A DNA stretch of 64,000 nucleotides from Altererythrobacter sp. CAU 1644 (GCF_029623755.1 NZ_CP121106.1:1685001-1749000), one strand, 5' to 3'. Positions 16,364-26,357 are shown, counted from the stretch's first letter. Numbers and translations are program-made. Notes: generated by a model from the letters alone, not told the origin.

Positions 16364-17830
16364 TTAGCTTTCCAGCTGCCTCAAGAGGCTGCGGACGTCA
16401 CCGTCCATATCGGCGTCGCGCTGCCGCAGATCTTCGATCAGGCGCACGGCATGGATCACCGTCGAATGGTCGCGGCCACCGAACTTGCGCCCGATTTCCG
16501 GGTAGCTGCGCGGTGTCAGTACCTTGGCGAGATACATCGCCACCTGGCGCGGGCGGACCACGGCGCGAGCCCGGCGCTTCGAACTCATCTCGCTGCGGTC
16601 GATCCGGTAGAACTGGCACACGGTACGCTGGATCTCGTCGATGGTGATCCGGCGGCGGTTGGCCGATAGAATGTCGGTCAGCTGTTCTTCAGCGAGTTGT
16701 AGCGAAACTTCCTGGCCGGTCAGCTGGGCGTAGGCGATCAGCTTGTTGAGACCGCCGACCAATTCGCGAACGTTGCGCGTGATGGTGCGGGCGAGGAAAT
16801 CGACCACATCGCCGGGCACATCGAGCGGCGCAAAGCGCGTGAGCTTCGATTCGAGGATCTTGCGGCGCAGTTCGATGTCGGCTGCCTGGATATCGGCAAC
16901 GAGGCCCATCGACAGCCGCGAAAGCAGCCGCGGTTCGACCCCGTCCAGGGCTTGCGGCGCGCGGTCCGCGGCGAAGACGAGGCGCTTGCCTTCGGCCAGC
17001 AGCGCGTCGATCGTATAGAGCAGCTCTTCCTGCGCCGAAGCCTTGCCGATGATGAACTGGATGTCGTCGACCAGCAGCAGGTCGAAGCTGCGCAGCCGCG
17101 CCTTGAACTCGATCATCTGGTTCTGCTTCAGCGCCTGGACGAATTCGACCATGAAGCGCTCGGCCGAGCAGTAGAAAATGCGCGCCCGCGGATGTGCCGA
17201 GAGATAGGCATGGCCGATGGCGTGGAGCAGGTGCGTCTTGCCTTGGCCGGTCGCGGCCTTGAGATAGAGCGGCGAGAATTGCGGCTGTTCGGTGGCCGCC
17301 ATGCGCTCGGCCGCGTTCTTGGCCAGCACATTGGCCTCACCGGTGACGAAGGCAGCGAACGTCAGCGACGGGTCGAGGCCGACCGAGCTGGTGAAACCGG
17401 CATCGCCGATCGTTCCTGCGGCAACTGCGATCGCGCTGGTGTCGCCGCCATCGTTGGCGGCGCGGCGGCCACCATCGAGACGCAGTTCGTGGATCTGGCG
17501 ACGGCCCGGGTGGACCTGGACGCGAACCTTGCGCACTTCGCTGCGGGCGATTTTCCATGCCAGCTGCAGCCGGTCGTGGAATCGGTCGTTGACCCAATTG
17601 GCCGAGAATTCGGTCGGCAGGAACAGATCGAGCGTGCCTGTGTCCTTGTCGATGCCACCGATCTGGATCGGTTTGATCCACTGGCTGTGCAACTGGTGCC
17701 CCAAGTCCTTGCGCAGCCCCTGGCTGATGTCCGCCCAATCGGCAGCGAGATTTACCGCCTCGGCGTCTTCCATCAGATCCTCATCCACTTTCCGTTTAAA
17801 TGCGCGACCATTATCGCCGTTCTGCGCCAT
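16364..17830 (-). CDS. dnaA: Chromosomal replication initiator protein DnaA
   Basis: A 488-residue DnaA. Domain I covers about residues 25-110, then a short linker; the AAA+ domain has Walker A ATGQGKTHLLHA (about residues 194-205, with Q where most DnaA proteins have L) and Walker B LLLVDDIQFI. The C-terminal DNA-binding domain carries the DnaA-box-recognition signature GGRDHSTVIHA. The ATG at 17830 (MAQNGDNGRAF) gives an N-terminal extension of some 25 residues. It is preceded by a 438-base non-coding region shared with rpsT. Confidence 0.97.
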   Translation of the reverse strand: MAQNGDNGRAFKRKVDEDLMEDAEAVNLAADWADISQGLRKDLGHQLHSQWIKPIQIGGIDKDTGTLDLFLPTEFSANWVNDRFHDRLQLAWKIARSEVRKVRVQVHPGRRQIHELRLDGGRRAANDGGDTSAIAVAAGTIGDAGFTSSVGLDPSLTFAAFVTGEANVLAKNAAERMAATEQPQFSPLYLKAATGQGKTHLLHAIGHAYLSAHPRARIFYCSAERFMVEFVQALKQNQMIEFKARLRSFDLLLVDDIQFIIGKASAQEELLYTIDALLAEGKRLVFAADRAPQALDGVEPRLLSRLSMGLVADIQAADIELRRKILESKLTRFAPLDVPGDVVDFLARTITRNVRELVGGLNKLIAYAQLTGQEVSLQLAEEQLTDILSANRRRITIDEIQRTVCQFYRIDRSEMSSKRRARAVVRPRQVAMYLAKVLTPRSYPEIGRKFGGRDHSTVIHAVRLIEDLRQRDADMDGDVRSLLRQLES

Positions 17831-18268
17831 CGTTCAGACAATCCTATCCCGCCTCCGGAAATACATCCAGAGTGACCCCAATTCTAATGCGACGGGCAAA
17901 GCTTCGCCTTAGCTCGGAAACGGTATCCCGAGCTTCCCCCCATCGAGCCGATCTGTAAGAACCCAGGCTGTCCCGCCCCGGGTGTGATTTGGATTTATCT
18001 ACGCCTGAGCGATTCACACAAGGGGGGATAGTGCAAAAAATCTGAAATAAATCGGTTGACTCGCCGCAACCCCGCAGACTTGCGTTTAAATATTTGAAAA
18101 ATATAGATTTTGGTGTTCGGCCGGGTGCGAATCGTGAGGTTTCCTAGGGTTACGCTTCGACAGGCCACCAGGAGTGTTCACATATCCGACACAAAACAAA
18201 GGGCCTCTCCCAAACGGGGCGGCCCTAATGTTGTAAAATCGATCGCGACCCGGCCGGGTCGGAGCGAA
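17831..18268. promoter_or_regulatory. Non-coding region upstream of dnaA, with an AT-rich tract
   Basis: No convincing gene. Positions 18030-18110 are strikingly AT-rich against the local background (runs such as AAAAAATCTGAAATAAAT and TTTAAATATTTG). This is the kind of sequence that could serve as a dnaA promoter or a duplex-unwinding element. Two degenerate DnaA-box-like words (CGATTCACA near 18011 and GTGTTCACA near 18174) match the TTATNCACA consensus at seven of nine positions. The right end holds the rpsT terminator. An origin role is conjecture. Confidence 0.4.
18190..18226 (-). terminator. Rho-independent terminator of rpsT
   Basis: Read on the minus strand, AGGGCC-G-CCCC, a short loop, then GGGA-GA-GGCCCT forms a hairpin followed by TTGTTTTGT. 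It lies about 43 bases beyond the rpsT stop codon, in the correct orientation to end that transcript before the dnaA leader. Confidence 0.75.
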
Positions 18269-18529
18269 TCAGAGTGCTGCGACTCGCTTGGTGAGGCGCG
18301 ACATCTTGCGTGCAACGGTGTTCTTGTGGAGCACACCGCGAGCGACGCCGCGCGCCATTTCAGGCTGTGCAGCCTTGAGGGCGGTGGCGGCAGCTTCCTT
18401 GTCGCCGGCTTCGCAAGCGGCTTCGACCTTCTTGACGAAGCTGCGGATGCGGCTCATGCGCGCGCCGTTGACTTCGGCACGACGGTTGTTGCGACGGATG
18501 CGCTTCTTGGCTTGCGGCGTGTTGGCCAT
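18269..18529 (-). CDS. rpsT: Ribosomal protein bS20
   Basis: An 86-residue basic protein starting [20 protein letters not shown] and ending with [12 protein letters not shown], matching bS20 of the small ribosomal subunit over its full length. It is monocistronic, with its own terminator at 18190-18226, and lies upstream of dnaA on the same strand, a common alphaproteobacterial arrangement. Confidence 0.97.
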   Translation of the reverse strand: MANTPQAKKRIRRNNRRAEVNGARMSRIRSFVKKVEAACEAGDKEAAATALKAAQPEMARGVARGVLHKNTVARKMSRLTKRVAAL

Positions 18530-18678
18530 GTTCGTCCTTGTTTCGGGTCACCCAAGCGGCGACCGATTTCCTGATTAATCTGTTTGCAAAAACGGCGATT
18601 CACGCCGGAAAGCGGCGCACATAGTAGCGAGAGGGCGAATCGTCAACCTATTCCCGCCCCTCCGCAGGCGCGCCACCA

Positions 18679-19494
18679 TCACTTCTGGCACTTGGGACAG
18701 TACCACGTGCTGCGGCCGCCCTGGGCGAACCGTTTGATCGTGCCGCCATCGTCGCGGCGACAGGGCTGGCCCTCGCGGTCGTAGACGTCGAAGCGCGTGG
18801 AGAAGTAGCCGAGTTCGCCGGTCGGCGTGGCGTAGTCGCGCAATGACGAGCCGCCATCATCGATCGACTGCGCCAGCACCTCCTTGATGGCGGGGACCAG
18901 GCGTTCGAGCTGCGGGCGTGTCACCCGGCCGCCTGCCTTGCGCGGGCTGATCCCGGCGCGCCACAGCGCCTCGCATACATATATATTGCCGAGCCCTGCG
19001 ACGATGCGCTGGTCGAGCAGGCAGAGCTTGATCGCCTGCTTGCGGCCGGAGAGTGCCGCCTTGAGGTAGGCAGGCGAAAGCTGGTCGCCCAGCGGCTCGG
19101 GACCGAGCGCGGCAAAGGGCGCCCATTCGTTGAGCGCGCCGGTACCGATCAGGTCGACCGAACCGAAGCGGCGCGGGTCGCAGAGCGCGAAGCGGTTGCT
19201 CGCGGTTTCGATCACCAGATGGTCGTGCTTGTCGTCTTCCTCGGGATCGATCCGCCAGCGTCCGCTCATGCCCAGGTGGAAGACCAGCGTCTGTTCGCGG
19301 TCGGTGTGGATGAGCCCGTATTTGGCGCGGCGCGAGAGCGAGGTAATCTGTGCGCCGGTCATCACCTGTACCAGTTCGGGCGGGAACGGGCGGCGCATGT
19401 CGGGCCGGTTGAGCGTGACGCGCGTGATCCGCTCGCCCTGCATGAAGCGTGCGAGCCCGCGCACAGTGGTTTCGACTTCGGGAAGTTCCGGCAT
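18679..19494 (-). CDS. mutM: Formamidopyrimidine-DNA glycosylase
   Basis: A 271-residue Fpg/MutM base-excision enzyme for 8-oxoguanine and formamidopyrimidines. The invariant N-terminus PELPEVETTVRGL provides the catalytic Pro (after Met removal) and Glu. GLGNIYVCEALW and the helix-two-turn-helix region follow. The C-terminal zinc finger has CRR near residue 246 and YCPKCQK at the very end, with only one residue after the last cysteine. Divergent from ubiE. Confidence 0.97.
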   Translation of the reverse strand: MPELPEVETTVRGLARFMQGERITRVTLNRPDMRRPFPPELVQVMTGAQITSLSRRAKYGLIHTDREQTLVFHLGMSGRWRIDPEEDDKHDHLVIETASNRFALCDPRRFGSVDLIGTGALNEWAPFAALGPEPLGDQLSPAYLKAALSGRKQAIKLCLLDQRIVAGLGNIYVCEALWRAGISPRKAGGRVTRPQLERLVPAIKEVLAQSIDDGGSSLRDYATPTGELGYFSTRFDVYDREGQPCRRDDGGTIKRFAQGGRSTWYCPKCQK

Positions 19495-19549
19495 TTCCTT
19501 CCCTTAACACCCTTTGCCGCGCCCGCAATTCATCCTAAGGCGCCCGGCG

Positions 19550-20281
19550 ATGACTGATAAAGTTTCCTTCGGCTACGAAGATGTCGATCCGCAGGAGAAG
19601 ACCCGGCGCGTGGGCGCAGTCTTTTCCAATGTCGCGGCCAAGTATGACGTGATGAACGACGCCATGTCGGGCGGCATGCACCGGCTGTGGAAGGATCGCT
19701 TTGTCCGGCGCGTGAAGCCGCAGTCGGGCGAGGCGATTCTCGACATGGCCGGGGGCACCGGCGATATCGCGTTCCGCATGGCCGCGCGCGGAGCGGAGGT
19801 GACGGTGGCCGACATCAACCAGGACATGCTCGACGTCGGGATCGAGCGCGCCGTCGAGCGCGGGCTGACCGGCCTGACCTGGTCGCAGCAGAATGCCGAG
19901 GTGCTGAGCTATCCGGCGCGCATGTTCGATGCCTACACGATTGCTTTCGGTATCAGGAACGTCACCGATATCCCCGCAGCGCTGAAGGAAGCGCACCGCG
20001 TCCTCAAGATCGGTGGGCGGTTCTTCTGCCTTGAGTTCTCGACCACCGAATGGCCGGGATTCAAGGAGGCCTATGACCTCTATTCGCACAAACTCGTCCC
20101 GCAGATCGGCAAGGCGATCGCGGGTGACGAGGACAGCTATCGCTACCTGATCGAATCGATCCGCCGCTTCCCGACCATGCCGCAATTCGAGGGCATGATC
20201 CGCGAAGCAGGTTTCGTGAACACGCGGGTCGAACCGATCATGGGCGGCCTCGTCGCGATCCACTCGGGTTGGAAAGTATAG
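19550..20281 (+). CDS. ubiE: Ubiquinone/menaquinone C-methyltransferase
   Basis: A 243-residue SAM-dependent methyltransferase of ubiquinone synthesis. The family blocks are YDVMNDAMSGGMHRLWKD, the SAM motif LDMAGGTGDIAFRMA (about residues 63-77), and the UbiE signature near the C-terminus, MGGLVAIHSGWKV. ATG 19550 (MTDKVSFGYEDVDP) is the start; the 12 codons upstream do not fit. ubiB follows after one base, so the two are co-transcribed. Confidence 0.96.
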   Translation: MTDKVSFGYEDVDPQEKTRRVGAVFSNVAAKYDVMNDAMSGGMHRLWKDRFVRRVKPQSGEAILDMAGGTGDIAFRMAARGAEVTVADINQDMLDVGIERAVERGLTGLTWSQQNAEVLSYPARMFDAYTIAFGIRNVTDIPAALKEAHRVLKIGGRFFCLEFSTTEWPGFKEAYDLYSHKLVPQIGKAIAGDEDSYRYLIESIRRFPTMPQFEGMIREAGFVNTRVEPIMGGLVAIHSGWKV

Positions 20282-20282
20282 G

Positions 20283-21839
20283 GTGACGCGGCCAAGTACC
20301 CATATCTTTCGGCTCCTCAAATGGGGCCGCACGATGGGCCGCCACGGCGCGCTCCAGGGGATCGAACGCGATCCCAACACGCCGCCGCCGGTCAAGCGGC
20401 TGGCGCGGATTGCGCGGCTCGGGACGTTCCCGCCGCGCGTGCCCGACTATGCCGGGGCATTCCAGGATATCGGCCCGGCTGCGATCAAGCTCGGCCAGAC
20501 GCTGGCCACGCGTCCTGACCTCGTCGGCGAGGAAGCGGCGCGCAATCTCCTCCACTTGCAGGACAGCCTGCCGCCCGTTCCGTTCAAACAGATCGAGGCG
20601 GTGATCGAGGCGAGCTTCGGCCAGCCGATCGACGCACTTTTCGCTTCGATCGATCCCGAACCGGTCGGTGCGGCCTCGATCGCGCAGGTCCACCGCGGGG
20701 TGACGACCGAGGGCCGCGAGGTCGCGATCAAGGTGCTGCGTCCGGGCATTCGCGAGCGGTTCGAGCGCGATATCCAGACCTATGAATGGGCGGCGGCGCA
20801 TGTCGAGGCAATGGGCGGCGAGGCCGCGCGCCTGCGTCCCCGCCTCACCATTGCCAATTTCAAGCGCTGGACCAACCGCGAGCTCGACTTGCGGCGCGAA
20901 GCGGCCTCGGCCTCCGAGCTGGCCGAGGCGATGAAGGGGATCGAGGGTTACCGCATTCCCGACATCGATTGGGATCGCACCAATGGCCGCGTGATGACGG
21001 TCGAATGGGTCGACGGGGTCAAGATCAGCAAGATCGAGGAGCTGCAGGCACGCGGCCACGACCTGCCGCAGCTTGCCTCGCGACTTGTCATCGCCTTCCT
21101 CACCCAGGCGATCAGCGCTGGCTTCTTCCATGCCGACATGCACCAGGGGAACCTGTTCGTCGAAGACGACGGCACCATCGTCGCGATCGATTTCGGCATC
21201 ATGGGGCGGATCGACCGGCGCGCACGGGCGTGGCTGGCCGAGATCCTCTACGGCCTGACAACCGGCAACTACCGCCGCGTCGCCGAAATCCATTTCGAGG
21301 CGCAGTACGTGCCGAGCTATCACTCGGTCGACGAGTTCGCGACCGCGCTGCGCGCAGTGGGCGAGCCGATGCGCGGCAAGCCGGTGAGCGAGCTTTCGGT
21401 CGGGCAGATGCTCGACGGGCTGTTCGCGATCACGCGCGACTTCGACATGCAGACCCAGCCGCATTTGCTGCTGCTGCAGAAAACCATGGTGATGGTCGAA
21501 GGCATTGCCACCCAGCTCAATCCCAAGATCAACATGTGGGAGGTCAGCGCGCCCTATGTGCGCAGCTGGATCCGCGACGAGCTGGGGCCGGAAGCGGCGC
21601 TGGCAGACCGCATCCGTACCGATACCGAAACACTGCTGCGTCTGCCTGACTTGATCCGCCGGATCGAGGATCGCTTCCCGCCCAAGGGCGGTGCGCCCGA
21701 GCCGCCGCCGCTGCCCGATATCGAACTGATGTGGGAGCGGCGCGAGCGGCAAGGTCGCGGATGGCTCGGTTATGTGCTCGCTGCCGCGATCGGTGCAGGA
21801 GCGGTCGCCGGGGCGCTATCGCTGGGCTGGATCGGCTAG
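20283..21839 (+). CDS. ubiB: Ubiquinone biosynthesis protein UbiB (ADCK-like ATPase/kinase)
   Basis: A 518-residue UbiB of the atypical ADCK/COQ8 kinase-like family. The KxGQ motif is seen as IKLGQTLATRPDLV, the A-rich loop as PVGAASIAQVHRG, the nucleotide lysine in VAIKVLRPG, HADMHQGNLFV in the catalytic loop and IDFGIMGRI as the metal-binding loop. A single membrane anchor closes the protein (about 493-515). The start is GTG 20283. It supports CoQ synthesis, probably by ATP-driven lipid extraction. Confidence 0.95.
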   Translation: MTRPSTHIFRLLKWGRTMGRHGALQGIERDPNTPPPVKRLARIARLGTFPPRVPDYAGAFQDIGPAAIKLGQTLATRPDLVGEEAARNLLHLQDSLPPVPFKQIEAVIEASFGQPIDALFASIDPEPVGAASIAQVHRGVTTEGREVAIKVLRPGIRERFERDIQTYEWAAAHVEAMGGEAARLRPRLTIANFKRWTNRELDLRREAASASELAEAMKGIEGYRIPDIDWDRTNGRVMTVEWVDGVKISKIEELQARGHDLPQLASRLVIAFLTQAISAGFFHADMHQGNLFVEDDGTIVAIDFGIMGRIDRRARAWLAEILYGLTTGNYRRVAEIHFEAQYVPSYHSVDEFATALRAVGEPMRGKPVSELSVGQMLDGLFAITRDFDMQTQPHLLLLQKTMVMVEGIATQLNPKINMWEVSAPYVRSWIRDELGPEAALADRIRTDTETLLRLPDLIRRIEDRFPPKGGAPEPPPLPDIELMWERRERQGRGWLGYVLAAAIGAGAVAGALSLGWIG

Positions 21840-21842
21840 CGA

Positions 21843-22940
21843 ATGGGCGAAGCGACGCGTTTCGCCGAGTGGACGCGCGGGCAGGCGCTGGCCTTGCTCG
21901 CCTTCACGGCGATCGTCCTGCTCGCCGCGGCCCTGTTATATCGCGCGCCTGTGACCGGGCAGGGGACAGCACCGGCAGCCGCCGCGCCGACCAGTGCACC
22001 TGTCGCTGCAGACGAAAGGTCCGGCCGCGACACCGATCTCGCGCTTTATGACGTCATTATCGAGCGCGTGGCAGCGGGTGAGAATTATTACGACGTAGCA
22101 GTCGAGGAGCAGCGCGCGCGCAACTTCCCGGTACGCCCGGGCTTCGCGGTGCGGCTGCCAACTCTCGCGACCATCAGCGCGGCGGTGGGCCCCGGGGGTG
22201 TATGGGCCATGGCTGCGATCCTCGGCCTGCTGCTTGTCTGGGCCTGGTGGCGCAGGCTTTCGCCGATCATTGCGCGCCCGCCGCGCAAGATGATCGCGGT
22301 GGGCTTGGTGTTGCTCGGAATCGCCGTCAGCTACAAGCCGATCTACTTCGTGTTGCACGAGCTTTGGTCCGGCGTCTTGCTGGCAATCGCCCTCGCACTT
22401 CAACGGCCTGGGAAGTGGCGCGCCGCCTGGGTCGCGGCCGCACTGGCGCTCGCAATCCGCGAACACGCGCTGCCGTTTGTGTTGCTGATGGGCGCGCTCG
22501 CATTGTGGCGGCGCGATTGGCGTGAGGCCGGGGCATGGGTTGCGCTCGCGCTCCTGTTCTTGGTGCTGCTTGCCATTCATGTCGGGACCGTCGCGCAGCT
22601 GACCAGCGACGCCGATCAGCTTTCACCTTCCTGGCTCGCCCTGCGCGGGCCACAGGGATGGCTGGAATCGATCACGCTGACCAGCGGTCTCTACCTCCTA
22701 CCGGCTTGGCTGGGGGCGCCGCTGATGTTTCTGCCCCTGCTCGGCTGGGCCGCTCTGAAGGAGCGCATCGGGCTCGAGGCGCTGCTCCTGTTTGCCGGCT
22801 ATGGCCTGCTGTTCATGATCGCTGGGCGCGAGAACAATTTCTACTGGGGCCTGATGGTTGTCCCGGCGTGGTTCGTCGGCCTTTATTGGGTGCCCGCAGC
22901 ACTGCGCGACCTGGTCACGAGCGCGCGCAAGCCCGCCTAG
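21843..22940 (+). CDS. Multi-pass membrane protein, glycosyltransferase-like (uncertain)
   Basis: A 365-residue polytopic protein: a first helix at about 15-35, a periplasmic loop with YDVIIERVAAGENYYDVAVEEQ, then about eight more helices. The first-loop ENYYDVAVEEQ and the later REHALPFVLL are reminiscent of GT-C fold membrane glycosyltransferases (the ArnT/DUF2029 group), but I cannot confirm this. It lies three bases after ubiB, so is probably co-transcribed with ubiE-ubiB, and its stop overlaps the convergent DUF4345 gene. Confidence 0.65.
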   Translation: MGEATRFAEWTRGQALALLAFTAIVLLAAALLYRAPVTGQGTAPAAAAPTSAPVAADERSGRDTDLALYDVIIERVAAGENYYDVAVEEQRARNFPVRPGFAVRLPTLATISAAVGPGGVWAMAAILGLLLVWAWWRRLSPIIARPPRKMIAVGLVLLGIAVSYKPIYFVLHELWSGVLLAIALALQRPGKWRAAWVAAALALAIREHALPFVLLMGALALWRRDWREAGAWVALALLFLVLLAIHVGTVAQLTSDADQLSPSWLALRGPQGWLESITLTSGLYLLPAWLGAPLMFLPLLGWAALKERIGLEALLLFAGYGLLFMIAGRENNFYWGLMVVPAWFVGLYWVPAALRDLVTSARKPA

Positions 22941-23335
22941 TCGGCATCGCCCATCAGCGCAGTGTGCGGCAACACCCGGCTGCCGATCAGCGCCAGGATC
23001 ACCGTCACCGACTCGACGATGATCGGAAGAAACCAGTCGTCATGCGGTCCGTCGACGAACAGGGTCAGCAAGCGCCCGATGATCGCAATCCCCATCAGCG
23101 CGGCGGTGACCAGCAAGGGATCGCCCTTGCGCGCCCAGCCGCCCCAGATCAGGCAGCCGCCCGCGACGATGAAGAAGGCGGTCATGTCGGCCCGGATCGA
23201 GGCTAGACCCAGCGTGCCATTCGGCGCGATGCCGAAATCGGCCCCTGATCCCACCGGATCGAACAGGAATCCGATCCCCATGAGGACGAAAAACAGCCCG
23301 CCGAGGAACAATAATGCGCGCAGGACGACAGCCAT
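22937..23335 (-). CDS. DUF4345-like small membrane protein
   Basis: A 132-residue protein with four predicted helices (about 4-24, 48-66, 73-92 and 103-122). The pattern IRADMTAFFIVAGGCLIWG and the overall length resemble the DUF4345 family of uncharacterised membrane proteins. Its stop codon overlaps that of the preceding convergent gene by four bases. No function can be assigned. Confidence 0.65.
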   Translation of the reverse strand: MAVVLRALLFLGGLFFVLMGIGFLFDPVGSGADFGIAPNGTLGLASIRADMTAFFIVAGGCLIWGGWARKGDPLLVTAALMGIAIIGRLLTLFVDGPHDDWFLPIIVESVTVILALIGSRVLPHTALMGDAD

Positions 23336-23531
23336 GATGAAATCTCCCCCTCATGTGATTGATGCCAACGTTAGCCGGATGTTAGGACAGTGCTAGGTAA
23401 AATTTAACCACTATCCCCGCAGGCTTGGCGGGAACGCGTCCCGTCGCTAGGCAGGGCGCGAAGGTATTTGACGAGGGGAGCTCGGCGATAATCATGTGCG
23501 TTTCGCTGCCCGCTGGCATGGGAATGGTCCT

Positions 23532-25217
23532 TTGAGCGGCACCGACATGAAAATCCTGCTGGTCGTGGGCGGCGGTATCGCGGCCTACAAATCGTGCGAG
23601 CTCGTCCGGCTGATCCGCAAGGGCGGCGGCGACGTCACCTGCGTGATTACCGAGGGGGGACAGCAGTTCGTCACCCCGATGGCGCTGGCGGCGCTGTCCG
23701 AGAATCCGGTCCACACCACGCTGTGGGACCTTAAGAACGAAGCCGAGATGGGGCATATCCAGCTCAGCCGCGAAGCGGATCTGGTCGTGGTTTGCCCCGC
23801 GACCGCCGACCTGCTCGCCAAGATGGCTGCAGGTATTGCCGATGACATGGCGACCACGCTGATCCTCGCGACCGACAAGCCGGTCATGGCGGTCCCCGCG
23901 ATGAACGTGCGCATGTGGGAGCACGCGACGACCCAGCGCAATGTCGAATGGCTCAAGCAGGCCGGGGTCGAGGTCTTGCACCCGGATGAGGGCGCGATGG
24001 CCTGCGGCGAGTTCGGCTATGGCCGACTGCCCGAACCCGAGGCGATCTGGGCCGCGATCGCCGCGCACTTCGGCATCGAGGTGGAAGCTCCTGCCGCCAA
24101 GGCTGCATCGGCACCGGTTGTCGAGGAAGAAGTCGAAGCGATCGAGCCCGAGGTTGCACCGCGCGGCGGCGGGCTGGGCGGACTGCTGTCCTCGATCATC
24201 CCGCGCTCGACGCCCAAGAAGTCGGCCGAAGATATCGAAGCCGAGTTCCTCGAGGCGGAAGCCGCTGCCGAGCTTGAAGAGGCGGCGCTCGAAGAAAGCG
24301 AACAACTCCCGGTCGAAGACGATGTCGATCCCGATGCGGTTCCCGATCTCGAAGGGCCGCTGATGGCGCAGAAGGGTGCGGCGAAGTCTGCCCCGCCGAC
24401 CGACGCCGAGGCGATCAATCACGAAGTCAGCGACAACAAGGACGCACCCGAGCCAGTACCGGGCGAAGCCGCCGCCGCGCCGGTCGAACTGGCCGATGTC
24501 GAATCCTCCGCGGAGGACGCGCTCGATGGCGAGAGCTTTGCGGTCGCGAAGGACCACCGTCCGCTCGAGGGCAAGCACGTACTCGTCACGGCAGGCCCGA
24601 CCTGGGAAGCCATCGACCCGGTCCGCTACATCGCCAATCGCTCGTCGGGCAAGCAGGGCTTCACCATTGCTGCTGCGGCTGCCGCGCTCGGCGCGAAGGT
24701 GACGCTGGTCGCCGGTCCGGTTGCGCTCAAGACGCCCGCGGGGGTCAAGCGTATCGACGTCGAGAGCGCGGAAGACATGAACAAGGCGGTCAAGAAAGCG
24801 CTTCCCGCCGATGCCGCTGTCATGGTCGCTGCGGTCGCCGACTGGCGGCCCAAGGAATATCGTTCCGAAAAGATGAAGAAGCGCGGCTCCGCGCCGCCGG
24901 CGCTCATTCTCGAGGAGAATCCCGACATCCTCACCAATGTCGCCGCGGGCAAGGAACGTCCGCAGCTGGTGGTAGGCTTTGCCGCCGAGACCGAGGACGT
25001 GCTCGACAACGCCCGCCGCAAGCGCAAGCGCAAGGCATGCGACTGGATCGTTGCCAACGACGTCTCGGGCGATGTCATGGGTGGGGACAAGAACCAGGTC
25101 ACCATTGTCATGGGCGATGAAATCGAACAGCTGGACGAAATGCCCAAGATCGATGTTGCCCTGGCCCTCGCCGAACGGATTGCAGCAGCGCTGAATTCGA
25201 CCGGCGAAGATGACTGA
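23532..25217 (+). CDS. coaBC: Bifunctional phosphopantothenoylcysteine decarboxylase / phosphopantothenate-cysteine ligase
   Basis: CoA-synthesis enzyme with an N-terminal FMN-dependent CoaC half ([18 protein letters not shown], the catalytic region MNVRMWEH) and a C-terminal CoaB half starting at [20 protein letters not shown] with NRSSGKQG and [12 protein letters not shown] linker of about 160 residues, very rich in Glu, Asp, Ala and Pro, lies between the halves (roughly residues 187-347), where most CoaBC proteins have about 10-20. The start is TTG 23532 or ATG 23547. It overlaps dut by eight bases. Confidence 0.95.
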   Translation: MSGTDMKILLVVGGGIAAYKSCELVRLIRKGGGDVTCVITEGGQQFVTPMALAALSENPVHTTLWDLKNEAEMGHIQLSREADLVVVCPATADLLAKMAAGIADDMATTLILATDKPVMAVPAMNVRMWEHATTQRNVEWLKQAGVEVLHPDEGAMACGEFGYGRLPEPEAIWAAIAAHFGIEVEAPAAKAASAPVVEEEVEAIEPEVAPRGGGLGGLLSSIIPRSTPKKSAEDIEAEFLEAEAAAELEEAALEESEQLPVEDDVDPDAVPDLEGPLMAQKGAAKSAPPTDAEAINHEVSDNKDAPEPVPGEAAAAPVELADVESSAEDALDGESFAVAKDHRPLEGKHVLVTAGPTWEAIDPVRYIANRSSGKQGFTIAAAAAALGAKVTLVAGPVALKTPAGVKRIDVESAEDMNKAVKKALPADAAVMVAAVADWRPKEYRSEKMKKRGSAPPALILEENPDILTNVAAGKERPQLVVGFAAETEDVLDNARRKRKRKACDWIVANDVSGDVMGGDKNQVTIVMGDEIEQLDEMPKIDVALALAERIAAALNSTGEDD

Positions 25218-25668
25218 CAGGGTTGCCGTAAGAGTAACCCGCCTCCCGCATGGTGAAGGTCTGGACCTGCCGCGCTACGCAACCGGCGGCGCTGCGGGCA
25301 TGGATGTCGTCTCGGCCGAGGATGTGACGTTGGCGCCCGGCGCTCGCCATGCGGTCGCGACCGGCCTGGCGATGGCGATCCCCGCAGGCTACGAGATCCA
25401 GGTGCGGCCGCGTTCGGGCCTCGCGCTCAAACACGGCATCACCGTGCCCAATACGCCGGGCACGATCGACAGCGACTATCGCGGCGAGCTCAAGGTGATC
25501 ATGATCAACCACGGTGCCGAGCCATTCCCGATCGCGCGCGGCGACCGCGTGGCGCAATTGGTGCTGGCACCGGTCACGCAGGCCGCGTGGGAAGAGGTCG
25601 ACAGCCTCGACGAAACCGAGCGCGGCGCAGGTGGCTTCGGTTCGACCGGGGGCCACGGCAAGCTCTGA
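25210..25668 (+). CDS. dut: Deoxyuridine 5'-triphosphate nucleotidohydrolase
   Basis: A 152-residue trimeric dUTPase. The five family motifs are present: [39 protein letters not shown] and the C-terminal P-loop-like [10 protein letters not shown]. The ATG at 25210 sits inside the coaBC stop region, an eight-base overlap, so translation is probably coupled. coaBC-dut is a recurrent pair in alphaproteobacteria. Confidence 0.97.
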   Translation: MTDRVAVRVTRLPHGEGLDLPRYATGGAAGMDVVSAEDVTLAPGARHAVATGLAMAIPAGYEIQVRPRSGLALKHGITVPNTPGTIDSDYRGELKVIMINHGAEPFPIARGDRVAQLVLAPVTQAAWEEVDSLDETERGAGGFGSTGGHGKL

Positions 25669-25678
25669 GAGGTCCGTC

Positions 25679-26197
25679 ATGGATGAATGCAGCGATGAGG
25701 AGTGGGACGAATTCACCCGCCAGCTCGCTGCCCTCGAGGCCGAAGCCCTGGCCCATTTCGAAGCGCGACGCCAGGAAGACGGCCTCATCGCGCTCGACCG
25801 CCTGATCGACCTCGATGACGCGACCATCGCGGCGCATGTGTCGATGCAATATGCCTTCCTGATTGGCTACCTTGCCGATGCGTCGCGCTACGCGCGGGCG
25901 CTCGACACGCTCGATCGCTGGGACGCGCGCGCGCAGGCAGAGCGAGGCCGCCCTTTCGACAAGCCGTTCGCCGGCAATGCCGGGCAGGCCATGATCCTTT
26001 ACGCGATCGGCAAGACGGATGAGGCCGTGGCGCCCGCGCGGCGGGCGCTGGAACAGGGCGTCGCTCCGCAAGGCCCGATTCCCGGCCATCCAGAGCTGGG
26101 AAAGGTCGGTCCGCTTCCTGAAGAACTGCTGCACCGACTGATCGCGATCGCCGATATGTGGGACGAGGATGAGTTGGGTCCGAAGCCGCAGGCTTGA
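25679..26197 (+). CDS. Uncharacterised helical (TPR-like) protein
   Basis: A 172-residue acidic protein that appears all-helical, with repeating Ala/Leu/Tyr patterns like tetratricopeptide repeats (YAFLIGYLADASRYARALDT and AMILYAIGKTDEAVAPARRA). The ATG at 25679 follows dut by 10 bases with GAGAGG upstream, so it belongs to the coaBC-dut unit. No catalytic residues or family recognised; a protein-interaction role is only a guess. Confidence 0.65.
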   Translation: MDECSDEEWDEFTRQLAALEAEALAHFEARRQEDGLIALDRLIDLDDATIAAHVSMQYAFLIGYLADASRYARALDTLDRWDARAQAERGRPFDKPFAGNAGQAMILYAIGKTDEAVAPARRALEQGVAPQGPIPGHPELGKVGPLPEELLHRLIAIADMWDEDELGPKPQA

Positions 26198-26357
26198 TCG
26201 CGTGGTCTGTCTGCGCCAGCTTTCGGCCATCAAACCCGAACGGGAATTTATGTCAGAGCTTGCCATCCGCTGATCCGCCCGGCCCGCTAGTAAACGCGGG
26301 AAGGGCTGTCGTGCACGCCGCGCAGGCGCCTCGGCCGCGCGCGCAGTTGCGCCCAAT

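Noticed and set aside
20238..21752. A 504-codon frame antisense to ubiB
   Set aside because: A shadow of ubiB; no motif, no ribosome-binding site, and typical antisense composition.
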